DNA from: Chryseobacterium sp. ERMR1:04
GTDB taxonomy: Bacteria; Bacteroidota; Bacteroidia; Flavobacteriales; Weeksellaceae
NCBI RefSeq assembly: GCF_001297705.1
Contig: NZ_LIRF01000003.1
Location: forward strand, 1,609,156-1,673,155
DNA length: 64,000 nt
Reading direction: 5' to 3'
The position numbers were made by a program, and so were the translations under genes. The notes under the pieces were generated by a model. It was not told the DNA's origin and did no database searches. It saw nothing but the letters and a program-made list of their open reading frames with translations. Within the stretch, counting starts at the first letter, position 1. Each line of letters starts with the position of its first letter. Positions 16,290 to 25,001 of the stretch are shown here, in pieces.

Positions 16290-16860
16290 TTGTTTATTTT
16301 TAATTATAGTTTTATTTATATGCTATACTTAAACCTTGTATTCAATAAACTTCTTGGTACATCAATCTAAAAAACCATAGAACCAATACTGAAATTTCTG
16401 AAAATGAACTGATCCTTTTTTATTGAGAATTAAAATTCTTTACAATGGCAAAAGTGCTCGGCAAAACTATGTGGAGCATACTTAAATTGATGATAAAAGA
16501 CCGTTAATTAATGTTAGTTGTAGACATAACATCAATGAGAAAGTGTTAATTAAAAAAATACAAACAAAAGAATTACAAACTATTACATATTTTAAAGTGC
16601 TATTTTAATTGAAAATCCTATACGATTAATCCTATCAGTCAAAAAAATAAACCCATCCGTTACCTCTGCCTCTCAACCATTTTAGAAGTTAAAAAGACGG
16701 TATACATTATGAACTAAAAGGCAATCTTGGGGGAATATTCAAAAAGCTGCTTTTCATTTTATAGCTTGAAGATCAGGCAAATCAGACACATTTTTAATAC
16801 CACTTAATTTGTTCTATTTACTTCCGTTTTTCAAGGATTAAAATTCAAAAAAAAAATCAC
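16290..16860. other. long intergenic region, nothing recognised
   Basis: About 570 bp between paralogue D and the fabH terminator. It is AT-rich, without a credible ORF, repeat family or perfect TAnnTTTG box near the paralogue D start. It may hold an untranslated RNA, but I see no structure that supports one. Confidence 0.4.
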
Positions 16861-16864
16861 AAAA

Positions 16865-16889
16865 AAAGGTGAGAAAAAAATTCTCACCT
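16865..16889 (-). terminator. fabH terminator
   Basis: AAGGTGAGAA (16865-16874) and TTCTCACCTT (16880-16889) form a perfect 10-bp stem with a 5-base loop, and the minus strand then runs into Ts. Confidence 0.85.
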
Positions 16890-16913
16890 TGTCTTATATG
16901 GATATCAATAATT

Positions 16914-17936
16914 TTAATATTCAAACAAAATACTTCCCCAAGTAAATCCACTTCCGAAAGCGGAAAGAAGAACCAAATCTCCTCTTTTAATTTTACCCAG
17001 CTCAATGGCTTCGCTTAGCGCAATAGGAATAGAGGCTGCGGTTGTATTTCCGTATTTCTGTATATTATTATGAATCTTTTCATCCGGCAACCCAAATTTC
17101 TGCTGCACAAACTGCGCAATTCTTAAATTCGCCTGATGCGGGATAAACATATCAAGATCCTCAATGGTTTTTCCTGCTTTATCTAATGCTTCCTGCATGG
17201 TTTCAGGAAATCTGGTTACTGCATGCTTGAATACGAAATTACCGTTCATGATCGGGTATACTTCTTTATTCGTTACATTTTCAGGTTCTTTTCTCATCCT
17301 GTCACTCCATCCGTATTTAGAACCCGGAAACTGCGTACACAATTCGTCTGCATATTTCCCCTCAGAATGCATATTCATCGCTAAAATATCTCCAGCATTA
17401 GCATCTTCTGTTGCAGAAAGAACAATCGCTCCTGCCCCATCTCCGAATATTACAGAAACCCCTCTTCCTTCATCAGAAAAATCTAATCCGAAAGAATGAA
17501 TTTCAGCGCCTACCACCAAGATATTTTTATACGTTCCCGATTTAATAAAGGCATTCGCAACACTCATCGCATACACAAACCCTGAACACTGATTTCTCAC
17601 GTCCAACGCACCAATGGTATCACAACCCAACATATCCTGAAGCAAAACTCCACATCCAGGAAAATAATAGTCCGGAGAAAGAGTCGCAAAAATAATATAG
17701 TCTATGTCTTTAGCCGTTAAACCTGCTTTTTCTATAGCTTTTTCAGAGGCTTTAAAACCTAAATAAGCGGTTGTTTCCTGAGAATCATTTCTGTTGGTAC
17801 GGTGTCTTCTTTCTTTAATACCAGTTCTTTCCGTGATCCATTCATCATTTGTGGTCATTAATTTAGCTAGATCATCATTCGTTACAACATTATCCGGCAC
17901 ATAAAATCCGATCCCTTTTATTGTACTTTTAATCAT
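16914..17936 (-). CDS. fabH: 3-oxoacyl-[acyl-carrier-protein] synthase III
   Basis: FabH condenses acetyl-CoA (or branched acyl-CoA) with malonyl-ACP to start fatty acid synthesis. I use ATG 17936 (340 residues); the TTG at 17957 lies in the promoter box. The thiolase-fold catalytic triad is complete: Cys117 in RNQCSGF, His267 in IPHQANLRI and Asn297 in YGNTTAAS, with the 30-residue His-Asn spacing seen in E. coli FabH. EWITERTGIKERR near residue 32 is the CoA-binding region typical of KAS III. The gene is monocistronic, with its own promoter and terminator, and divergent from corA. Flavobacteria often carry several fabH copies, so this may not be the only one. Confidence 0.93.
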   Translation of the reverse strand: MIKSTIKGIGFYVPDNVVTNDDLAKLMTTNDEWITERTGIKERRHRTNRNDSQETTAYLGFKASEKAIEKAGLTAKDIDYIIFATLSPDYYFPGCGVLLQDMLGCDTIGALDVRNQCSGFVYAMSVANAFIKSGTYKNILVVGAEIHSFGLDFSDEGRGVSVIFGDGAGAIVLSATEDANAGDILAMNMHSEGKYADELCTQFPGSKYGWSDRMRKEPENVTNKEVYPIMNGNFVFKHAVTRFPETMQEALDKAGKTIEDLDMFIPHQANLRIAQFVQQKFGLPDEKIHNNIQKYGNTTAASIPIALSEAIELGKIKRGDLVLLSAFGSGFTWGSILFEY

Positions 17937-17954
17937 ATAGTTTTTTAATTTTGG

Positions 17955-17962
17955 CAAAGATA
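17955..17962 (-). promoter_or_regulatory. -7 promoter box of fabH
   Basis: On the minus strand TATCTTTG matches TAnnTTTG exactly, 19 bp before the ATG at 17936. The closest -33-like TTG is 24 bp further upstream. Confidence 0.55.
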
Positions 17963-18009
17963 AAACTTATTTAACACATAGTATTTCAAAATATTAGTAT
18001 TTTTACTTT

Positions 18010-18909
18010 ATGCCAATTGATACGATATACAGAGACTCCCAATGCGAATGGGTGGATGTAGAAGCTCCCACAGCGGAAGACATGAAATTTCTTCACGAAA
18101 GATATGAGATCAACAATCTCCTTCTGGAAGATACCTTAGACCCTAATCACCTCCCAAAATATGAAGAAGACGGAAACGTGAAGTTTTTCCTCTTTCGTGA
18201 AAGCACCGAGCTTGAAAGGAAGAACCTAAACACCATTAGCGACATCAGTACCAAGATTGGCGTTTTTTTGTTGGATAAAACCATCATTACCATCCACCGG
18301 ATGAAAACCAAAAGTATTAATGAAACGAAAAAACAACTTTCCAACTCAAAGGAAGAAACCACTTCGCAGAACATTGCATTAATGATTGCTTTATTGATGA
18401 TGAAAAGTTTTGATGATGAAGCGGTAAGCTTAATGGAAACGATGGATAATATTGAAAATGAGATCTTCCTTAAAAATACAAACCATACCAATCAGATCCG
18501 AAGATTGTATAAACTGAAAAGAAAATCAGGATTAAATTCCCGGGTATTAACGATCTCCACAGATGCAATTGATAAATTTAAACTCTTAGGATTACAGGAT
18601 TCTGAAGTGGTGGATTTAAAAGATAAACACAAAGATGTTGTGGCAGATTTTGATCATCTCAATATCCAAATCACCAACTTAATCGGGATGTTTTTAGCCC
18701 TTTCTGATCAAAAAGCGAATCAGGTGATGAAAGTTTTGGCGATCTATTCCGTTTATTTTTTACCGATTACTTTTATTGCCGGAGTTTACGGAATGAATTT
18801 CGAAAATATGCCCGAACTGCATACCCAACACGGTTATTTTTATACGCTAGGTTTAATGGCGCTGATTGTGATCTGTACTTTTATTTATGCAAGGAGAAAG
18901 CAATGGTAG
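18010..18909 (+). CDS. corA: CorA-family magnesium/divalent cation transporter
   Basis: This 299-residue protein matches CorA channels, which admit Mg2+ (also Co2+ or Ni2+) across the inner membrane. A long soluble N-terminal domain with a helical stalk is followed by two C-terminal membrane segments. The signature YGMN is at residues 260-263, at the end of the first membrane helix (VYFLPITFIAGVYGMNFENM), and a second helix (LGLMALIVICTFIYA) ends with the basic ARRKQW tail expected in the cytoplasm. It is divergent from fabH with 73 bp between starts. No terminator is obvious after it. The following 323-bp gap contains repeats. Confidence 0.92.
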   Translation: MPIDTIYRDSQCEWVDVEAPTAEDMKFLHERYEINNLLLEDTLDPNHLPKYEEDGNVKFFLFRESTELERKNLNTISDISTKIGVFLLDKTIITIHRMKTKSINETKKQLSNSKEETTSQNIALMIALLMMKSFDDEAVSLMETMDNIENEIFLKNTNHTNQIRRLYKLKRKSGLNSRVLTISTDAIDKFKLLGLQDSEVVDLKDKHKDVVADFDHLNIQITNLIGMFLALSDQKANQVMKVLAIYSVYFLPITFIAGVYGMNFENMPELHTQHGYFYTLGLMALIVICTFIYARRKQW

Positions 18910-19232
18910 GATTACTTACTCATTACAGTGAGCAAGCATATACATACTGTAAAGATTGATTTTGGTAAACGCAAAGGCGCAAAGCTGATTGAAATATGTT
19001 GTCTTTAAGGCGCAAGGATTTTATCTTTGATAAAATTGATTGTGTTATAATTGAACGTACACTTTGTCATTCCGGAGGAATCTAGATTTATTAATTGATC
19101 AAGATGATAAACTTTGAATATTTATTCTCGCAGATTGAGCGAATAATGCAGATGATTATGTGAAAATTAAAAATCCGTTGAAAGATCTGCGCTATCTGCT
19201 TAATCTGCGAGAGAAAAAAAATAAAACCAACC
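18910..19232. repeat. intergenic region with dispersed palindromic elements (19126-19212)
   Basis: AACGCAAAGGCGCAAAG occurs near 18968, a TGTCATTCCGGAGGAATCT fragment near 19064, and a compact 87-bp element at 19126-19212 is bounded by the perfect 11-bp inverted repeats TCTCGCAGATT and AATCTGCGAGA. This resembles the small MITE-like elements common in Chryseobacterium intergenic DNA. It ends 20 bp before the patatin start codon. Confidence 0.65.
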
Positions 19233-20819
19233 ATGAAAACCGAAATTCTTAACAAAATCATTGAAGAAAATGTTCTTTCCCAAGAATCAAAAGAAAAGCT
19301 CAAGGCTTTGCATGAAAATATTTCATCCAAAGAGTTTTCTGATCTTTTGGATGCTCATGGAAATCAATATGTAGAATTTGTGCAGGAAGGTGGCGGCGTT
19401 TGGGGAAGCGCGTTGGTGGGTTATCTGTATGGATTGGAAATCTTCGGAGTTCGTTTTCTGAAAATTGCAGGAACGAGCGCTGGTGCTATTAATACGATGT
19501 TAATTGCTGCCTGTAAAACCAAAGAAGAATCTAAAAGTGAAGTCATTAAAGAAATTCTGTTCAACTGGAACTTCGCCGATTTTATGGATGGAAAAACCTA
19601 TGTAAAAACCACCATTCATGCAATGTTGAATAACAAGAACTTCCTGAAAATAAACGCCATTATTGCGGCTGTGATGATGATTATTCTTGTCATTATTCCA
19701 TTTGCACTTTCCTCGAAAACTACCCTGAATGCAAAACTCCTTTTTCTTGTTCCGCTTATTCCCATTACCATCGCATTCTTTTGTATTAAAAAGTTTTATA
19801 ATGATTTCAGGAAACAAAATAGCGGACTTAATCCCGGAAAAGTTTTCTTAGATCAAATGACGGATGTAATGAACGGATTCGGAATCAAAACAGTAGCCGA
19901 GCTTAATGAAAAATTCATTCAAAAAGAACGTGAGCTTAACCTCAACTACCGCTACGGAAATAATCAGGAATATTACAATATTGCTTTACAAAGTATTGAA
20001 GCCATTAAAGCAAAAAATATAGAACATATTGATCAGACTCAATATAAAATATTCTACGAAAGTGCGGTTAATAACGATTACTATAAAAATAATCCGTTTC
20101 ATTTATTACGATCAGAATATATTGTTATTACCACCGATATCAATGCCAAAATAAAAGTTGAACTGCCAACAATGGCTAATTTATATTGGTCTGAAGAGGA
20201 ATTGAAACGCATCAGCCCGGCCGAGTTCGTTCGTGCTTCTATGTCGGTTCCTTTCTTTTTTGAACCTTTCCAAAAAGCAATTGATAAGAATGATGATTCT
20301 GTGAAATACGCCTGGAAATTCTGGATGAATACCAAACCCGAAGACATCTACCCTGTCGGTGTTTTTATTGATGGCGGAAGTATTTCTAATTTCCCCATTG
20401 ATCTTTTCCATTCAAGCGATGTTTTTTATCCCAGAATGCCTTTGTTTGGCGTACAGCTCACCAATGATTCAGATATTCTTTCCGAGAAAGGAAAAACCAG
20501 TGAACAGATTCTGAAAACTCCCTTCTCATTTGCCGGAAATATTATCGATACTTTAAAAGGTTTTAACGATAAATCATTCCTTACCAAACATACTTTTTAC
20601 CATTTGTACAGCATTCAAACCGTGAATTGCGGAACCAGCAGCTGGCTCAATTTCTTTATGAAAAGAGAAGAAAAAGAAGAACTTTTCAACAAAGGTTTTC
20701 TCGCCGCTTTGGATTTCCTCAATCAATTCGACTGGGAAAAATACAAATACGAAAGAATGATGCTCTCCATGAAAGAGAAAAAAATATTGAAGGAAGAGGA
20801 TACGAAGACGGTGGGGTAA
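19233..20819 (+). CDS. patatin-like phospholipase with membrane segments
   Basis: This 528-residue protein has a patatin catalytic dyad: the oxyanion loop EGGGVWG (about 52-57), the nucleophile Ser82 in GTSAG, and Asp380 in FIDGGSISNFP. Patatin-like enzymes hydrolyse acyl chains of lipids. An insert at about 140-190 carries two hydrophobic stretches (IIAAVMMIILVIIPFAL and LLFLVPLIPITIAFFCI), so this version appears to be membrane-anchored in the inner membrane, which is unusual for simple patatins. The substrate is unknown. The FAD-linked oxidase starts 43 bp downstream and may be co-transcribed. A palindromic repeat lies directly upstream. Confidence 0.85.
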   Translation: MKTEILNKIIEENVLSQESKEKLKALHENISSKEFSDLLDAHGNQYVEFVQEGGGVWGSALVGYLYGLEIFGVRFLKIAGTSAGAINTMLIAACKTKEESKSEVIKEILFNWNFADFMDGKTYVKTTIHAMLNNKNFLKINAIIAAVMMIILVIIPFALSSKTTLNAKLLFLVPLIPITIAFFCIKKFYNDFRKQNSGLNPGKVFLDQMTDVMNGFGIKTVAELNEKFIQKERELNLNYRYGNNQEYYNIALQSIEAIKAKNIEHIDQTQYKIFYESAVNNDYYKNNPFHLLRSEYIVITTDINAKIKVELPTMANLYWSEEELKRISPAEFVRASMSVPFFFEPFQKAIDKNDDSVKYAWKFWMNTKPEDIYPVGVFIDGGSISNFPIDLFHSSDVFYPRMPLFGVQLTNDSDILSEKGKTSEQILKTPFSFAGNIIDTLKGFNDKSFLTKHTFYHLYSIQTVNCGTSSWLNFFMKREEKEELFNKGFLAALDFLNQFDWEKYKYERMMLSMKEKKILKEEDTKTVG

Positions 20820-20862
20820 GGGAATTTGAGTATTTTTAGCCTTTAAATATTTTATATCGTAA

Positions 20863-22332
20863 ATGAAGAAAAAACATTTTTTTATTCTTGGATTTCTGTT
20901 GATCTTACTTTTCATTTCAATTCCTATTATTCATGTTTTCAAAACAAAATGGGGAGAATCTAAAAATAAGGTCATCATTCCAAATGGATATAGCAACGAC
21001 GCCAGTCAGCTAAACCTAACAAAAATAGATACCTTAATAAAAGTTCCCGAAACTAAAGTTGAAATAGAAAAGCAACTTCGCCAAATACTAAAATATGCGA
21101 AGGAAAAGAATTTAAAGATCTCTATTGCCGGCGCCCAACATAGTATGGGAGGACATTCTATTTATCCAAACGGAATTCTCCTCAATATGCTTCCTTACAA
21201 ACAAATGGAGCTTGATACTAAAAATAACATTCTTACCATCGGATCGGGTGCACTTTGGGAAGATGCAATCAAATATCTAGACAAATATGGAAAGTCAATT
21301 GCTGTCATGCAGGCCTTTAGTTCGTTTTCAGTAGGAGGTTCTATGAGTGTGAATGGTCATGGTTGGCAAAAAGATTCGCCTCCAATTTCTTCAAGTGTAG
21401 TATCATTTACTTTGATGAAAGAAAATGGCGAAGTGATTAATTGCAGCAGAAATGAAAATCCTGAACTTTTCAAATTAGTTATTGGTGGATATGGACTTTT
21501 CGGAATCATTCTCGATGTGAAACTAAAAGTAGTAGATAATCTTGCTTTACAATATAAATATATCCGTATAAGCTCAAAGAATTATCCTGATTATTACAAA
21601 AAATTCGTCTCAGATAATCCGAATGTGAACTTAGTTTTTGGAAGATTAAAAATATCCAACAAACATTTTCTGGAAGATGCAACGATTAATTATTTTGAAA
21701 GAACAGATGAAAAACCGTTATCACTTCCAGCACAAAATGCTAAAAATGAAGAGACAAAGCGTTTAGTTTTCAGAAGTACCGTGAATAGCGAATATGGAAA
21801 AAGACTTCGTTGGGATCTGGAAACCGGAATGAACAGGATTACAAGAAATACTGTTTATTCAAGAAATGAATTGTTGAATGATCATGTTTCCCTAATAGAA
21901 AATAAAGATCCAAATTCTACAGATCTTTTACAGGAGTATTTTATTCCAGCAAGAAATTTCAACCAATTTATAGAAGATATAAAACCGGTGCTAAAATTTT
22001 CTCAAATTGATTTACTCAACATTACGATTCGAGCAGTAAATAAAGATGAAGACAGTTATATGAATTATGCAAAAGAAAATGTTTTTGGTTTCGTTCTTTT
22101 ATTTAATCAAAAGAAAACAGATCAACAGGAACATAAAATGAAGATACTCACCAACAAACTAGTTGATGCAGCCCTAAAAAATGAAGGAACTTTTTATCTA
22201 CCGTATCGACTTCACATAGACCGAGTGAAAATGAGAAAAGTTTATCCTCAAACTGACTCATTTTTTCAACTCAAAAAGAAATATGACCCTAAGGAAATCT
22301 TTGAGAATAAATTCTATCTCCACTATAAATAA
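20863..22332 (+). CDS. membrane-anchored FAD-linked oxidase (FAD-binding type 4)
   Basis: The 489-residue protein begins with an uncleaved-looking membrane anchor (residues 5-25, FFILGFLLILLFISIPIIHVF). An FAD-binding PCMH domain follows: VPETKVEIEKQLRQILKYAK, the loop ISIAGAQHSMGGHS, then FSVGGSMSVNGHGW and GGYGLFGIILDVKLKVV. The C-terminal part ends with a YPQTDSFFQLKKKYDPKEIF motif typical of the sugar-lactone and glycolate oxidase-type families. It probably oxidises a hydroxy acid or sugar lactone at the periplasmic face of the inner membrane; the substrate cannot be told. It heads a tight run of four small genes (gap to the next 8 bp). Confidence 0.8.
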   Translation: MKKKHFFILGFLLILLFISIPIIHVFKTKWGESKNKVIIPNGYSNDASQLNLTKIDTLIKVPETKVEIEKQLRQILKYAKEKNLKISIAGAQHSMGGHSIYPNGILLNMLPYKQMELDTKNNILTIGSGALWEDAIKYLDKYGKSIAVMQAFSSFSVGGSMSVNGHGWQKDSPPISSSVVSFTLMKENGEVINCSRNENPELFKLVIGGYGLFGIILDVKLKVVDNLALQYKYIRISSKNYPDYYKKFVSDNPNVNLVFGRLKISNKHFLEDATINYFERTDEKPLSLPAQNAKNEETKRLVFRSTVNSEYGKRLRWDLETGMNRITRNTVYSRNELLNDHVSLIENKDPNSTDLLQEYFIPARNFNQFIEDIKPVLKFSQIDLLNITIRAVNKDEDSYMNYAKENVFGFVLLFNQKKTDQQEHKMKILTNKLVDAALKNEGTFYLPYRLHIDRVKMRKVYPQTDSFFQLKKKYDPKEIFENKFYLHYK

Positions 22333-22340
22333 AAAATAAC

Positions 22341-22841
22341 ATGATGAAATACCTCTGCCAATGCTGCGGCGAAGAAAAAGAAGACTGGCCTGCCATAGCT
22401 TATTCTGCTCCATACCCGTATTTTCAATTGTCTGAAGAAGAATTAGAAAACACAGAGTTAACCTCTGATTTGTGTATTATAAAGTATTCCGACGAAACCT
22501 GCTATTTTATCCGAGCAGTTCTCGTACAGGAAGTCAATGATAGTTGCCAAGATCTCGAATATGGGATTTGGGTTTCGTTAAGTGAAAAAAGCTTCAATGA
22601 ATACGTTGAAAATTATGACAATAAAGATTTTGAAGGAGGATATTTCGGATGGCTCTCCAACTATCTTCCTGATTATGAATTTAAAGAAAGTATTCCTACT
22701 GATGTATTTGTAAACAATACAATAGGAAGACCTTTTATTCATCCTCATGAAAGTTTTGACCATCCTTTTGTTCATGATTTTTATAATGGAATTTCAAAGG
22801 AAGAAGCTGAGGAAAGAATTAATAAAATGCTTAAAAACTAA
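22341..22841 (+). CDS. DUF2199-like protein with N-terminal Cys pair
   Basis: This 166-residue cytoplasmic protein begins MMKYLCQCCGEEKEDWP, with closely spaced cysteines that could form half of a metal site, and continues with DLCIIKYSDETCYFIRAVL and LEYGIWVSLSEKSFNEY. This pattern matches the DUF2199 family as I recall it (assignment by eye). No enzymatic motif is visible. Starts at ATG 22341 or 22344 are equivalent. It lies 8 bp after the FAD-linked oxidase and 2 bp before the next gene, so it is probably in the same transcript. Its function is unknown. Confidence 0.7.
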   Translation: MMKYLCQCCGEEKEDWPAIAYSAPYPYFQLSEEELENTELTSDLCIIKYSDETCYFIRAVLVQEVNDSCQDLEYGIWVSLSEKSFNEYVENYDNKDFEGGYFGWLSNYLPDYEFKESIPTDVFVNNTIGRPFIHPHESFDHPFVHDFYNGISKEEAEERINKMLKN

Positions 22842-22843
22842 TA

Positions 22844-23329
22844 ATGGCAAGTTGTTTTATTATATTTAAAGATGGGAGATGTTTCTCCAGAAGATGGACT
22901 GGATATGATTATATTATTAAAATTGTCATCCATGAATTATATCTGATTGAAAATGGAAAAGAGCTCGCAGCATGGCTGGAATTACAGATTCCTCCTGACC
23001 ATGAAGACGAGTCTGAAAGAGCAGAAAGTGGATACGGTTTTTATAGTGAACGAACACACGAATGGATTAACAGAGATTTGGACACACGAAGTCTTACAGA
23101 AGAAAACCAAAAATTGTTCTGGCAAGCTATCGAAAACGGACGTCCAAAAGTACACGATTCAGAATTACCAGATTATACTGATCTAAATCCGGAATATTTT
23201 GAAATCTTCTATGAAATGTACAGGCTTTCTGAGGAAGGAGCTCCACCGCTGGAACACTCACACTGGGGAAGAGTCACGGAATGTAATATCAAAAATGGCC
23301 CGGGCTGGGAAGAAGAAACAAATGAGTAA
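22844..23329 (+). CDS. hypothetical acidic protein
   Basis: This 161-residue protein has no signal peptide. It opens MASCFIIFKDGRCFSRRWTG and becomes strongly acidic (IPPDHEDESERAESGYGFYS), ending in a PPLEHSHWGRVTE segment with several Trp residues. I do not recognise a family. It starts 2 bp after the DUF2199-like gene and is followed after 11 bp by another orphan gene, so it belongs to a compact four-gene run. The size, acidity and packing resemble immunity-protein or orphan-effector clusters, but no toxin gene is next to it. Confidence 0.6.
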   Translation: MASCFIIFKDGRCFSRRWTGYDYIIKIVIHELYLIENGKELAAWLELQIPPDHEDESERAESGYGFYSERTHEWINRDLDTRSLTEENQKLFWQAIENGRPKVHDSELPDYTDLNPEYFEIFYEMYRLSEEGAPPLEHSHWGRVTECNIKNGPGWEEETNE

Positions 23330-23340
23330 ATTATAAGACT

Positions 23341-23814
23341 ATGAACTGGATTATCAGAAGCACAAAAATTGTAAAATTTCACACTAACCTACATGAGGTT
23401 TTAAAACCAATTTGGGAAGACCTTATTGATTATGACTGGGTTTTAACAGATTTAGATTTTGTAACAAACAATGAGATCCCCATCAGTTTGGATAAAGATT
23501 ATTTTGTTTTAAGTAATGAAGAATTTGAAACGCTTTATCAATCTAGAACTCAAATAATCTGGGGAATTATTTCTGCTATTCCTAAAAATTCTCAATTAGA
23601 CTTTAGTATTATTTCAAAATTACCTGCAGAGCATGAAAATGCATGGAAACCCAACGAATTTTTAATTAAAGAATCATTTCTTGAAATTGTAGCATTCGAC
23701 AGTGGGTATACTATCGTTAAATTTAAGGATGAAAAACTTTCAAATCAGTTTAAAGAGTATTTTCAGGAACAAGCTATAGATTTACAAAAGTTTAATGATA
23801 AACATATCCAATGA
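23341..23814 (+). CDS. hypothetical protein
   Basis: This 157-residue cytoplasmic protein (MNWIIRSTKIVKFHTNLHEV at the start) is rich in aromatic and acidic residues, with no membrane segment and no catalytic motif that I can recognise. The central IIWGIISAIPKNSQLDFSII segment looks like a folded core rather than a membrane span. The last codons overlap the start of the next gene by 4 bp (ATGA), which supports translational coupling. The function is unknown; a role shared with its neighbours is likely but unspecified. Confidence 0.6.
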   Translation: MNWIIRSTKIVKFHTNLHEVLKPIWEDLIDYDWVLTDLDFVTNNEIPISLDKDYFVLSNEEFETLYQSRTQIIWGIISAIPKNSQLDFSIISKLPAEHENAWKPNEFLIKESFLEIVAFDSGYTIVKFKDEKLSNQFKEYFQEQAIDLQKFNDKHIQ

Positions 23815-24044
23815 GATTAAAATCTATTCATAAAACGTTTTTTTTCACAGGAATATCTATGGGTATCCTTTCCATCTTTATGTTTCTAATAGGTATAAGT
23901 ATATTTAGTTCTACAGGACAAAATCCAATAAAGGTTAGAATAGGTGAGTTCTGTTTTGCATTTTGGCTCCCCTTTTTAGTAATTGGTTTTCTTTTATCTA
24001 TTCTTGGGCTTATATTGTATCTTATAAAAAGTAGTACAAAATAA
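23811..24044 (+). CDS. small two-helix membrane protein
   Basis: This 77-residue protein has two hydrophobic segments (about residues 10-32, FFFTGISMGILSIFMFLIGI, and 48-72, FWLPFLVIGFLLSILGLILY) joined by a short polar loop, giving an inner-membrane hairpin. Its ATG overlaps the stop of the preceding gene (ATGA), so it is translated from the same message. The family is unknown. No terminator was found after it; the gap that follows contains an inverted-repeat element. Confidence 0.6.
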   Translation: MRLKSIHKTFFFTGISMGILSIFMFLIGISIFSSTGQNPIKVRIGEFCFAFWLPFLVIGFLLSILGLILYLIKSSTK

Positions 24045-24180
24045 ATAGCAGAACACTTAGATACCTTTTTAGAATTAAAGGCATTGATTATGTTGGATAT
24101 GGATATTAATAATCACCTTTATTAAATTATGCAGATTTCTCCTCCGTCGAAATGACAGACAGTATAAATCCTAAACTTCA

Positions 24181-24341
24181 TTTTAAAACGCAAAGTTTTA
24201 CTATGCAACTATATTATTTTTAGGAAGCAAAGAAATGCAATAAAGTCGCTCATGAACTAAACTTCTTAAGAATCAATTATATTGATTCTTTTCATTGCTC
24301 CCTTAAATATCCAGAATTCAAAATAAATCTTTGCGTTAAAA
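24181..24341. repeat. MITE-like element with terminal inverted repeats
   Basis: Within the 335-bp gap 24045-24379, AACGCAAAG (24187-24195) and CTTTGCGTT (24329-24337) are inverted ends about 150 bp apart, and in the middle AAGAATCAAT-tat-ATTGATTCTT (24268-24290) is a perfect hairpin. No ORF lies inside. A TCCTCCGTCGAAATGACAGA fragment at about 24138-24157 belongs to another dispersed family. Confidence 0.6.
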
Positions 24342-24379
24342 TACTTTCCTAAGGCAAACACAGGATACAAAATCAGTAT

Positions 24380-24910
24380 CTACAACCCATCAATAAACTC
24401 CAAATACAACGGTATACTTCTTTCAATGGTTTCTTCAGAAGCGTCCTGCTCCATTCCGTAAAAAACAAACGGTTCTTTGTAGTCTGCCTTTATATAATCG
24501 AAGGTTAGTTCAAAAGGAGTTGTTAGTTCTTTCATCGTGTATTTATATTTTCCGGATGCGCTGTAACCTTCTTCATCAATTCCTGCGGTGATGGCCAAAG
24601 AGATCTTTTTCCCTTCTACTTTGTAACCACTTTTGCTTCCGTATGCCCAGCCATACAATACCACCTCATCAAACCATTTCTTTAAAAGCGGCGGACTGCT
24701 GAACCAATAAAACGGAAACTGAAAAACTATTTTATCATAAGATTCTATCAGTTTCTGCTCTTTTAGAATATCGATCTTTTCGTCAGGATATACTTGGTAT
24801 AATTCATGAACCGTATATTTTTCGGGGTATTTATTTAATTCATCGATCCATCTTTTATTGATGACAGATTTTTCTATTTGCGGATGAACGACTATAACTA
24901 ATGTTTTCAT
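24380..24910 (-). CDS. NAD(P)H-dependent flavodoxin-fold oxidoreductase
   Basis: I start at ATG 24910 (176 residues, MKTLVIVVHPQIEKSVINKR); the upstream extension runs through the promoter and operator. The N-terminal VVHP strand, the IVFQFPFYWFSSPPLLKKWF motif and the GWAYG segment are typical of NQO/KefF/MdaB-type quinone oxidoreductases that bind FMN or FAD and NAD(P)H. The enzyme probably reduces quinones or electrophiles in the cytoplasm. It is divergent from an HxlR regulator with 91 bp between starts, a standard pairing in which the regulator responds to electrophilic or redox stress. Its promoter overlaps the shared inverted repeat. Confidence 0.88.
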   Translation of the reverse strand: MKTLVIVVHPQIEKSVINKRWIDELNKYPEKYTVHELYQVYPDEKIDILKEQKLIESYDKIVFQFPFYWFSSPPLLKKWFDEVVLYGWAYGSKSGYKVEGKKISLAITAGIDEEGYSASGKYKYTMKELTTPFELTFDYIKADYKEPFVFYGMEQDASEETIERSIPLYLEFIDGL

Positions 24911-24929
24911 TGTATTTAAATTTCTATTG

Positions 24930-24960
24930 CAAAAATAATATACGTAACTTACATTTTCAA
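24930..24960 (-). promoter_or_regulatory. promoter of the flavodoxin-fold oxidoreductase (TTG-N20-TATTTTTG)
   Basis: On the minus strand TTG (plus 24958-24960) and TATTTTTG (plus 24930-24937) are exactly 20 bp apart, a full consensus match. The left arm of the inverted repeat sits between the two boxes. Confidence 0.7.
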
Positions 24961-25000
24961 TAGTAGTACCCCATTGTACGGTACTATAAAAAATGTAAGT
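24947..25000. promoter_or_regulatory. nested inverted-repeat operator, probably for HxlR
   Basis: Outer arms ACTTACATTTT (24947-24957) and AAAATGTAAGT (24990-25000) are perfect 11-bp inverted repeats. Inner arms TAGTACC (24964-24970) and GGTACTA (24980-24986) are perfect 7-bp inverted repeats. The right outer arm ends 2 bp before the regulator's ATG. Confidence 0.7.
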
Positions 25001-25001
25001 A

